Shown: one piece after another, positions 25,541 to 34,200 of the stretch
Layout: every line of letters begins with the position of its first letter
Numbering within the stretch: position 1 is the first letter of the stretch
NCBI GenBank assembly: GCA_943362175.1
Contig: CALRIU020000004.1
Location: forward strand, 62,001 to 126,000
Source: UBA4416 sp943362175
GTDB lineage: Bacteria > Bacteroidota > Bacteroidia > B-17B0 > Aurantibacillaceae
Reading direction: 5' to 3'
DNA length: 64,000 nucleotides
The notes under the pieces: model-generated
The model's database searches: none
What the model was told of the DNA's origin: nothing
What the model saw: only the letters and a program-made list of their open reading frames with translations
Position numbers and translations under genes: made by a program

Positions 25541-25571
25541 CAAAGATATAACTATTTTATTCATCAACAAA
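25541..25571 (-). promoter_or_regulatory. Promoter of the rpsL-rplQ superoperon
   Basis: Minus strand: TTTG (25571-25568), exactly 19 nt, TATCTTTG (25548-25541), an exact match to the Bacteroidota TTTG-N19-TAnnTTTG promoter. Predicted transcription start near 25537, giving a leader of about 60 nt. Confidence 0.85.
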
Positions 25572-26065
25572 AAAATTGTTGAAAAAAAATCAAGAAATAG
25601 CCTGTTTTTTAATAATTTACGGGCTCCATCTCCCCGAAAGCTTAACAAACAGGACATCAAAAATAACCTATTTCCCGACAGGCCGGTAATTTTGTCAGGC
25701 TTTTATGAGCACGGAATGGCCTCCAGCCTCGTATTGCTAAAAACAGGTCTATGAGCAGATCTGAAAAATTCCGGTAGTCGAAAATCTTTAATCCTGTTGT
25801 CGATTTCCCTCAGGCGTCCGCAGAACGGGTTGCTTGTAAATCCTCCTTATCGGCAGGATCTGCCGGCAAAACTACCCGGATCATGTACCATGCCGGTTGG
25901 CTTCCACTTCGCTCATTCACCGGTTTCCATCCCAATTTGTCCTGATCCTGTGCCAAACGGCCCAATCCGCATCATCTCCCGGATTTCCGCGGAGTTAAGC
26001 GCAAAGTCTCCAGAGTTTTTATGCCCTTGCTGGTGTTTTCATCAACAAGGCTTTTCGCTGAAAAC
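25572..26065. other. Intergenic region between rpsL promoter and giant surface protein
   Basis: About 490 bp without a convincing gene. A small palindrome CGGCAG-GAT-CTGCCG lies at 25851-25865, and a loose hairpin around CCGACAGGCC at 25676. A plus-strand open frame starting at 25797 continues antisense into the next gene and has no family resemblance. Confidence 0.5.
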
Positions 26066-26095
26066 AAAAAAGGCTTCCCGCATTTTCGAGAAGCC
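26066..26095 (-). terminator. Terminator after the giant T9SS protein
   Basis: Minus strand: GGCTTCTCG (26095-26087), 6-nt loop, CGGGAAGCC (26080-26072), followed by TTTTTT (26071-26066). Nine base pairs including one G-T. Confidence 0.85.
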
Positions 26096-26120
26096 CTTTT
26101 CGGATAAATCTAAAGTAAAT

Positions 26121-29100
26121 TTAGCGGAACAAATTCACCGTTCCGTTTTTCTCAATCACGGTGTCGTCGTACCCCGTAGCTTTCACGAAATAGAAATACG
26201 TGGCATCCGGAACAAGGCCGCCCTGGCCCGTCATCCCGTCCCAGGCCGCTTTGGCGCCCGTAAACTCATACAGCTTCTCGCCCCAGCGGTTGAAGATCTG
26301 CAGGGAGATCTCTTTCACCCCTTTGGATTTAATCGTGAACAGATCGTTGATGTTATCGTTGTTCGGCGTAAACACATTCGGGATTTCCAGGCTTAGCTCA
26401 TCTTCCATCACAATAATAGCGCTGGCAGTGTCGCTGCAGGTGCCGGAAGCATTATACACCGTGAGCACCACCGTATATGTTCCGGAGCCCTGGAACGTAT
26501 GGCTGGTATTGAAGGTTGTTCCGGTGTTGCCATCACCGAAATTCCAGGAATACGTGCTGCCGCCTGTACTGCTGTTGCTGAAGTTCACCGGTAAAGGCGC
26601 CAGGCCACCCGTTTGGTCGGGAGTGAAAGCCGCCACCACGCTCTGGCTCGATACCGTTACCGAAGATTGCACGCTGCAGCCACTCGTGAGATCAGTTGCC
26701 GTAAACACATATTGGCCCGGAACCGTTACACCTGTGGCATTCTGCGTGGAAGCCGTATAGCCGCCGGGTCCCTGCCATTGGAAGGACACGTTAGGAGAGC
26801 TTAAGCCATGCAGAACAATGCTGTTGCCGTTATTGCAAGGCAGCACCGTATTGGTTCCGGCGCTTACCCCGCTTGGCTGTGTCAGGTTGCTCGGGATCGT
26901 CACCGTAGCCGTATTGCTGCAGCCATTCGCCATATCGTATACCGTGAGCGTATAATCGCCCGCAGCGCTCATGGCCGGTGAGTTTGTATTGCTGTTGGGC
27001 ACAGGGCCGCTCACACTCGTCCAGCTATAGGTGATCGACGTCCCCGACGATGATGCCGTTGCATTGACGATAGAAACCGGATTTGAACAGGTAATGGTAC
27101 CGGTAGATGCTATATTGATGAGGGCTACCGGAAGCGTTGTATTTAGCGGCACATTCACCACAGAGCCCGCGCTGCCCGTCGCATTTGAGCAGCCTGTGGC
27201 CGTATTGGTAACCGTCACCGAATAGTTGCCCGCCTGGTTCACAACAGGGCTTGCTGTATTGCTTCCTGATACAATGCCCGGACCCGTCCAGCTGTAAGTG
27301 GCCCCGGTGCCCGGTGTCGCATTAAGGGTAACGGAACTCACCGCGCAGGTAATGCTGCCGTTGCCCGCAGCAGCGCTGATGGTAACCACAGGAACTGTCG
27401 TATTCTGTGATACGCTGATCACGGCAGGTGTTGTATTGGAGCAGCCATTCACCGTATTGGTGGCGGTAAGGCTGTATGTGCCCGGTTGGTTAATCACAGG
27501 ACTGGCAGTTGTGCCGCCCGAAACAATGCCCGGTCCGCTCCAGCTGTAGCTTACGCCCGAGGCCGGAGTACCCGTAAGCGTTAAGGTCGTAACGTTGCAG
27601 GTAAGCGTGCCATTGCCGGATGCCGTAATTACAGGCGAAGGCGCCCCTGTATTCTGCGTGATGGTAATCGTGGTCGAATTGGAGCAACCGCTGATCGTAT
27701 TGGTCACGCTGAAAACATAGCTTCCCGCCAGGCTTACCACAGCCGTTGATGAAGAAGCGCCGGAAACAATACCGGGTCCGGTCCAGCTGTACGTAGATCC
27801 CGAAGAAGCGCTGCCGCTCAGCGAGAGCGAAGGTGTGCTGCAAGTGATAGAACCGCTGGAAGCAATCGTCGCAGGAGGCACAGCACCATTCTGCACCACG
27901 TTGGCCACAGCAGGAGTAGTATTGGAGCAGCCATTGGCCGGATTCGTTACCGTTAAGCTGTAATTGCCCGGCTGGTTTACCACAGGATTGGCTGTATTAC
28001 CACCTGATACAATGCCCGGGCCGCTCCAGCTATAGCTCACACCGGAACCCGGAGTGCCGGATAAAGTTACGTTGGTCACCGAGCAGGATAAGGTACCACC
28101 CGAAGTGGCCGTCACGCCCGCAGGAGGAGCCGTGTTTTGAGGAATGGTGATCAGGGCATTGGTAAAGCAGCCGTTGCTGGCATTTAGTACCGTTACCGTA
28201 TAGGTGCCGCCGCCATTGCCCGTCGCATTTTGAGAGTTCACACCCGAAGTCACGGAGCTGCCGCCCGGAGCCGTCCAGGTATAGCTCATGCCTGCCGGAG
28301 AGCTGCCCAGGCTCACGGCCTGCGAGGCGCAGGTTACCGTGCTGCCGGTTACCGCAGAAGCCGAAGGCGGTGTATTGTTTTGTGATACAACCACTGAAGC
28401 AGGACTTCCTGAATTAGAGCAGCCGTTGGATGTATTGGTCACTACCAGATTGTAAGTCCCCGGCTGGTTAACTACCGGATTAGCCGTGTTGCCGCCCGAT
28501 ACAATGCCTGGGCCGCTCCAGCTGTAGGTAACACCGCTACCCGGCGTACCCGATAAAGAAAGAGAAGTCACATTGCAGTTGAGCACAGCACCGCTACCTG
28601 CCGCTGCCGTAGCCACAGGAGGTGCCGTATTTTGCGATACATTGACAAAAGCCGGGCTGGAAGAATTTGTACAGCCGTTGGATGTATTGGTCACAATGAG
28701 GCTATAGCTTCCCGGCTGGTTGACTACCGGGTTTGCTGTATTGCCACCTGATACAATGCCCGGGCCGCTCCAGCTATAGGTTACGCCGCTTCCCGGAGTA
28801 CCCGATAAAGAAAGAGAAGTGACATTGCAATTGAGCACGCCTCCGCTTCCCGCAGCAGCCGTGGCCGATGGCGGTGTAATGTTTTGAGAGACAACGACCG
28901 ATGTATTGGCCGTACAGCCGTTGGAAGGATTGGTGACCGTCAGGTTGTAAGTTCCCGGCTGATTTACCGTTGGGTTTGCTGTTGTATTACCCGATACGAT
29001 GCCTGGCCCCGTCCAGCTGTAATTGACCCCCGATCCCGGAGAGCCCGATAACGTTACATTCGTGGCAACGCAGGTGAGCGCACCACTGGCCGAAGCCCCT

Positions 29101-30344
29101 ACACCCGAAGGAGGTGTTGTGTTGGAAGCAACCGTAACAACAGCTGTGTTCACACAGCCCCCTATAGGATCCCTGACAGTGACGGTATACGTTCCGCCGC
29201 CGCTGCCCGTCGCATTCTGGGAGTTAACACCTGAAGTAATGGAGCTGCCTCCCGGAGCCGTCCAGGTATAGGTCATGCCGGATAAGGAGCAGGAAAGGTT
29301 GACTCCGCTGCTGGCGCAGGTTACAGCGCCTGAGCTGGAAGCTGTCGGCGAAGGCGGGATACCTGATTGCGAGATCGCTACAGTAGAGGTTGAAGCACCA
29401 GGGCAAGCCCCGCCGCTGCCGGTAATTACTACCGTATACACACCTGGTTGGTTTACCGTTACAGCGCTGGTGCCGCTGCCGCTCACAATGCCAGGCCCGC
29501 TCCAGTTATAGGAAGGTCCGGTAACGCTGGTGGTTGCCGTAAGAACCGATGACAGCGTAGCGCAGGTAAGGTTTCCGGTGGTATTGATGCCTGAAGTAAG
29601 TTGAGGAAAAGGACAGGAGGCAAAATCGCCCATGCCGGCCGGTAATCCGCCCAGGCCGGTGAACGTGATCGTGTTGCCCACAATAGTTCCCACATAATCA
29701 CCGGAGCCCGTATTCATGTAGAGTTTGTTGCCGATGATGGAATAGCCTGCGCCCGATGTGGTTACCGGCGCGTTCACAAGGTTATAGGTACACAGTACGG
29801 CGCCTGCCGGGCTGTATTTTACCAGCTTCTGCGCGCCCGAGTTCAGGTACAGCACATAGAAGTTCCCGTTATCATCGCCGATGAGATCGAAAGGACCACC
29901 CCAGCTGCTGAGGTTGAGCACGAGCACGTCCGTGCCGGTACCGTTGTAGCGGTATATGCGCGAGTTGAGCCCGTCGAGGTTATACACATAAGGGCCGGCA
30001 CCGCAGAGGTTCACGGCTGAGGCGCCGCTGGTGCTGTGGCCTGTATTGACCCATGTGGAGCCGTTGTAATACCAGTATTGCCCGCTTACCATCGTATAAA
30101 ACGTCATGGCCGGGCTGGCCGAATTGAGGTTGTTGCTTACTGCCAGGCCAAGCCCCCCCGCAGGGCAGCCAATCGGATTGGTCGCATAGGACGAGGTGGC
30201 AGGATCGTAGGAATAAATGGTTGGCGGATTGTGCAGGTAAAATTTATTGCAGTCAATCGGGATCTGTGCTTTCAGAATGCCTGTAAACACACAAATACAA
30301 GCGATACTCAGCACTAAAACTTTGGTTTTGTAAAGTTTTTTCAT
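26121..30344 (-). CDS. Giant secreted Ig-like repeat protein with PKD and T9SS type B sorting domain
   Basis: 1407 aa. Signal peptide at residues 1-26. Residues about 28-250 look like a propeller-type domain (IYSYDPATSSY, KLVKYSPAG, NKLYMNTGSGDY repeats). Then come about 12 tandem Ig-like modules of 76-85 residues (about 250-1232), each with the pattern LTC...YSWSGPGIVSG...NQPGTYxLxVTN...NGC, suggesting one disulfide per module. A PKD domain follows (about 1235-1318, STYSWNFGDGNTG). The end is a T9SS type B (gliding-motility CTERM) domain with PNVFTPNNDNINDLF and IFNRWGEKLYEF. Exported to the surface by T9SS; adhesin or structural role is inferred. Downstream of a small secreted gene by 41 bp, probably one transcript. 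Confidence 0.93.
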   Translation of the reverse strand: MKKLYKTKVLVLSIACICVFTGILKAQIPIDCNKFYLHNPPTIYSYDPATSSYATNPIGCPAGGLGLAVSNNLNSASPAMTFYTMVSGQYWYYNGSTWVNTGHSTSGASAVNLCGAGPYVYNLDGLNSRIYRYNGTGTDVLVLNLSSWGGPFDLIGDDNGNFYVLYLNSGAQKLVKYSPAGAVLCTYNLVNAPVTTSGAGYSIIGNKLYMNTGSGDYVGTIVGNTITFTGLGGLPAGMGDFASCPFPQLTSGINTTGNLTCATLSSVLTATTSVTGPSYNWSGPGIVSGSGTSAVTVNQPGVYTVVITGSGGACPGASTSTVAISQSGIPPSPTASSSGAVTCASSGVNLSCSLSGMTYTWTAPGGSSITSGVNSQNATGSGGGTYTVTVRDPIGGCVNTAVVTVASNTTPPSGVGASASGALTCVATNVTLSGSPGSGVNYSWTGPGIVSGNTTANPTVNQPGTYNLTVTNPSNGCTANTSVVVSQNITPPSATAAAGSGGVLNCNVTSLSLSGTPGSGVTYSWSGPGIVSGGNTANPVVNQPGSYSLIVTNTSNGCTNSSSPAFVNVSQNTAPPVATAAAGSGAVLNCNVTSLSLSGTPGSGVTYSWSGPGIVSGGNTANPVVNQPGTYNLVVTNTSNGCSNSGSPASVVVSQNNTPPSASAVTGSTVTCASQAVSLGSSPAGMSYTWTAPGGSSVTSGVNSQNATGNGGGTYTVTVLNASNGCFTNALITIPQNTAPPAGVTATSGGTLSCSVTNVTLSGTPGSGVSYSWSGPGIVSGGNTANPVVNQPGNYSLTVTNPANGCSNTTPAVANVVQNGAVPPATIASSGSITCSTPSLSLSGSASSGSTYSWTGPGIVSGASSSTAVVSLAGSYVFSVTNTISGCSNSTTITITQNTGAPSPVITASGNGTLTCNVTTLTLTGTPASGVSYSWSGPGIVSGGTTASPVINQPGTYSLTATNTVNGCSNTTPAVISVSQNTTVPVVTISAAAGNGSITCAVSSVTLNATPGTGATYSWTGPGIVSGSNTASPVVNQAGNYSVTVTNTATGCSNATGSAGSVVNVPLNTTLPVALINIASTGTITCSNPVSIVNATASSSGTSITYSWTSVSGPVPNSNTNSPAMSAAGDYTLTVYDMANGCSNTATVTIPSNLTQPSGVSAGTNTVLPCNNGNSIVLHGLSSPNVSFQWQGPGGYTASTQNATGVTVPGQYVFTATDLTSGCSVQSSVTVSSQSVVAAFTPDQTGGLAPLPVNFSNSSTGGSTYSWNFGDGNTGTTFNTSHTFQGSGTYTVVLTVYNASGTCSDTASAIIVMEDELSLEIPNVFTPNNDNINDLFTIKSKGVKEISLQIFNRWGEKLYEFTGAKAAWDGMTGQGGLVPDATYFYFVKATGYDDTVIEKNGTVNLFR
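28373..28870 (-). repeat. Two near-identical adjacent Ig-like modules
   Basis: The fourth and fifth modules of the giant protein both read VLNCNVTSLSLSGTPGSGVT followed by YSWSGPGIVSGGNTANPVVN. Their DNA differs mainly at third codon positions. See the finding on synonymous divergence. Confidence 0.8.
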
Positions 30345-30385
30345 GGGGATGATGGTTTAGTGAAATAAAAAATCGGGGGCGGTGA

Positions 30386-30781
30386 TTAGCCCCTGTAGAG
30401 GTATTTTTTCAGGAGAGTTTCTTTGTTGTTTTGAAGGAGAATGACTTCAATCACCGTAATGGAAGGATTCACCCGGTACACATAGGTAAAGCCATTCGTA
30501 GGAGAAACCACCTGGTAGCTGACACTTTTGGTATCGGCCGTGTTCACGGATTTAATAGGCAGAACAGTCGAGGTCCCGTCGTCATAATTCTGGGTGAGAG
30601 ACATCTTTTGCTCGTCCACCACAAACTTCGAAAAGTCCGGATGCTCAACAGGAGTATCGTGGGCCTGGGTTTGGGAATTGAACATAAATTCCTGGAGGCG
30701 GTAACAATCATACTGTTTTTGGGAATGCATGGTACCAACCATCATCGTGCAGGCAAAAAGAAAGGTGTAGATCTTCTTCAT
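30386..30781 (-). CDS. Small secreted protein, unknown function
   Basis: 131 aa with a signal peptide (MKKIYTFLFACTMMVGTMHS). The mature domain of about 110 residues has one Cys and beta-strand-like stretches (KSVSYQVVSPTNGFTYVYRV) and ends LLKKYLYRG. No family recognised. It is 41 bp upstream of the giant T9SS protein on the same strand, so the two probably share a transcript and perhaps a surface role. Confidence 0.75.
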   Translation of the reverse strand: MKKIYTFLFACTMMVGTMHSQKQYDCYRLQEFMFNSQTQAHDTPVEHPDFSKFVVDEQKMSLTQNYDDGTSTVLPIKSVNTADTKSVSYQVVSPTNGFTYVYRVNPSITVIEVILLQNNKETLLKKYLYRG

Positions 30782-31156
30782 TTTAGATTTGTTTAGGGTT
30801 AACAGAAATTTAAAATAAGTGGCGCCAGATCAGCGCTGGCATGGAAAAAGAACTAGAGGGGAGTTTTAGGAATATGATTGTTGAGTAAAAATAGAGTATT
30901 TTTTTAAATTTTGGCTATTTTTTGTAGATTATTTTGTTATAATGAGCGAACGTGTGTTTTCCTTGAGGGAATCCGAAAGCCTTGCCGCAAGGGCATTAGC
31001 GCGGCTTTAAATGACTTTTCATCTTGTTTTTGGTGAACTACCAGGAGTAAAATACGTCATGAAGCATCCCATAACATGCCGGGACTATTCCGCTATACCC
31101 TTGATGCGGCAAATAAATCAGATGATGCTATTCGTATAAAGACAGGCTGTAGATGC
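30782..31156. other. Intergenic region upstream of the small secreted gene
   Basis: About 375 bp. AT-rich next to the gene, where its promoter should lie, though no TAnnTTTG box with a good -33 partner is seen. A nested hairpin at 30976-31008 (AAAGCC...GGCTTT outside, CCTTG-CCG-CAAGG inside) is the only structure. No credible reading frame. Confidence 0.45.
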
Positions 31157-31189
31157 AAAACCCTCCCACGATGTACCGCGGGAGGGTTT
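31157..31189 (-). terminator. Terminator after the second giant T9SS protein
   Basis: AAACCCTCCCACG (31158-31170) pairs with CGCGGGAGGGTTT (31177-31189) with one mismatch and a 6-nt loop; the minus strand continues with TTTTGC. It lies 29 bp after the stop codon at 31218. Confidence 0.85.
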
Positions 31190-31217
31190 AATCCTATTTA
31201 CCTTAAAATGGCTCTGC

Positions 31218-34200
31218 TTAGTGGAAGAGGTTCACTGTGCCGTGCTTCTCAATCTCTTTATTATCAAAGCCGGTAGCTTTTACAAAATAGAAGTAGGTGG
31301 CATCCGGTACTTTGGCACCGAGAGGCGTCATGCCATCCCAGGCAGCTTTCACACCGGTAAACTCATAGAGCTTCTCTCCCCAGCGGTTGAAGATCTGCAG
31401 GGAAATTTCCTTAATGCCGGTCGACTTGATGGTGAACAGGTCATTGATACCATCACCATTCGGCGTAAACACGTTCGGGATCTCCAGGGAGAGGTTGTCG
31501 TCCACCACAATCACCGCATAAGCCGTATCTGTACAATTGCCCGAAGTAGCAACCAGGGTAATGGTGTATGTTCCGCTGTTCGGGTAGTTGGTGCCTGGGT
31601 TCGTAGCTGTAGAGGTATTGCCATTGCCGAAGTTCCAGCTATAGGATAAGCCGCTGCCGGTACTTTGGTTCGTGGTATTGACATCCAAAGGAATAACCCC
31701 GCTTGTAGGGTCAGCTGTAAAGGCAGCGGTAACCGAGTTCTGGGTCACCGCCACGGTGGCCGTACTGGTACAGCCGTAGCTATTGGTAATCACAACCGTG
31801 TAGGTACCCGGAGTATCCACGGAAGGCGTCGCCGTTGTACCACCGGAGATCGTGCTTCCGGCAGGCCCTGTCCAGCTGTAGCCAATGCCTGTAGCCGAGC
31901 CGGCATTGGCCGATAATTGCGTAGAGCTTGATCCGCAGGCAATAGAGGAATTAGCCGTCACACTCAGTGTAGGAGCAACCGTGCTGCCTGCTACCGACAT
32001 CGTGAGCGAATTGGTGCAGCCCGACACAGGGTCTGTTACCGTCACTGTATAATCGCCTGAGCTAACCGCTACAATCGGGTTGTAGGCATTGCCGGTTGGC
32101 GTATTCCATACCGGAATTACCGTGGAATTGGTTACGGCGTTGAGGTTCAGGGTAGGCGTTCCGCAGGTAATAACGGTGCTGGAAGGAGTCACGCTCAGGG
32201 TAGGAGGCGTCGTGTTATTGATCACCGATGAGGTCGCTGTTGCCGAGCATCCGTTTACCGAATTTAATGCCGTCAGGGTGAATCCTCCTGCGCCATTCAC
32301 CGAAACCGATGAGCCGTTGGAAGGCCCGGAAATTCCGGCACCTGCCCATGAATAGGTAATTCCTGAGGAAGGCGTTACCGTTGAGCTAAGCACCGCAGTC
32401 GTTGTGTTGCAGGTGAGTGTTGCCGTCGGAGTGACAGATACAATCGGTACTGTAGTATTGGTAACGATGGTAATCTGCGTACTGCCCGGGCAGGAGTTTG
32501 TTGTGTTGATAAATGCACAGGTATATGTTCCCGGAGCCGTAAAGGTCGCTACCGCAGCATTAACGCCTGTGGCCGGAGCAGGGCTCCAGGTAAAGGTAAT
32601 GTTCGCAGAAGGATTGGTCGTTACCGTGGCCGTTTGTACCGAGGTCACACAGGTTAAGGATGCCGTGGATTGCGAGATGGTTGCCGAAGGCAATCCGGAA
32701 TCAGCAGTGACCTGCACCGTGCCCTGTGTCGACGCAGAGGTCGAGCATCCGTTCACGGTGTTGGTGACGGCCACTGTGTAAATACCGGCGCCGCTGGCAA
32801 TCGGGTTAGACACGGTATAGTTGCTTACCGAGCCTGTCGGAGGAACCGTCCAGCTGTATGTTGTTCCGGCAGCCGGATTGGCAACCGCATTGAACGTTGC
32901 AGTAGGCACTGCACAGGTTGTGGTGTAAGAGGTGGTGGTTAAGCCCACTGTTGGCGCTGTGGTATTCGTAGCCACAGAAATGGTTTGTGTACCCACGCAG
33001 CCGTTAGACGTTGTTGTAATGCTTAATACGTAGCTTCCTCCGGCATTCACGATCACGTTCTGCAGATTAGGATTGCTGGTGATACCGCTGCCTGTCCAGC
33101 TATAGGTGACACCGCTCAACGGAGCACCATTCAGGGCGATGGTCGGGCTTGAGCAGGTGATTGATCCGGTTGCTGTAATGGAAGGCGTTGTAGGAGTAGT
33201 GCTCGATGGTACAGCGATGGTAATCGTGGAAGAGCACATCGAACTGGTGTTGGTCACCACAACCGTATACTGCCCGCCGGTATTGACGGAGGCCGTCGCT
33301 GTCGTAGCTCCGGAGGTAACACCCGGCCCGCTCCAGCTGTAGGATACAGGGCTTGTAGTTGTGGTGGCAACCACCTGCGCAGTAGCCACATTACAGTTAA
33401 TCGAATTGGTATTGCTCGCCTGAACATTAGGGAAGCCTGCGTTAGGAACAACCTGTACCGTTCCTGTGCGCGTACATCCGTTGGCAGGATCGGTGATGGT
33501 GAGCGTGTAGATATTGGAAGAAGACGCAGTTGCCGTGTAGCTGTTCACACCGCTGGAAACGCCACCCGACCACACCGGCGTGCTGTTCGATGGATTGGCG
33601 GAAGCGATCAGTGTCACAGAAGGAGCCGCACAGGTGATGGTTTGTGTGCCCGGCATGGTGACGGTAGGAGCAGTTGTATTTTGTGTAATAGCCTGTGAGC
33701 CCGTCGTCTGGCAGCCGTTGGTAGCTGTAACTGTATAATTGTAGGTGCCGGGCAGATTGGCAGTAATGGTAGGTGTTGCAGCACCTCCTGTAATTCCTGG
33801 ACCTGTCCAGTTATAGGTAACAGGTGTGGTTGTTGTATTGGCTACAGCATTCACGACAGTGAGCGTACAGTTGAGTGTTCCGGCTGATGAGCTGACGGAT
33901 GGCGTCGCTGTATTTTGCGTGACAGCCTGTGAGCCTGTCCTTGTACAGCCGTTTGTAGCGGTGACCGTGTAGTTATAAGTGCCGGGCTGGTTCACGGTCA
34001 CGGTAGGAGTTGTTCCTCCCGATACCACACCGGGGCCCGACCAGTTGTAGGTAACAGGCGAGGTCGTTGTGCTCGCAATCGCATTCACGGAAGTCAATGT
34101 ACAGTTCAATACGGCAGAAGCACTGGAGCTCACGGTAGGTTGCACAATATTTTGTGTCACCGCCTGTGTGCCGGTTGTGCTGCATCCGTTGCTGGTATTG

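Noticed and set aside
25797..26396. 199-residue plus-strand open frame
   Set aside because: Runs antisense into the T9SS sorting domain. A matching antisense frame occurs at 31221-31649 only because the two sense genes are homologous there. No start context or family resemblance.
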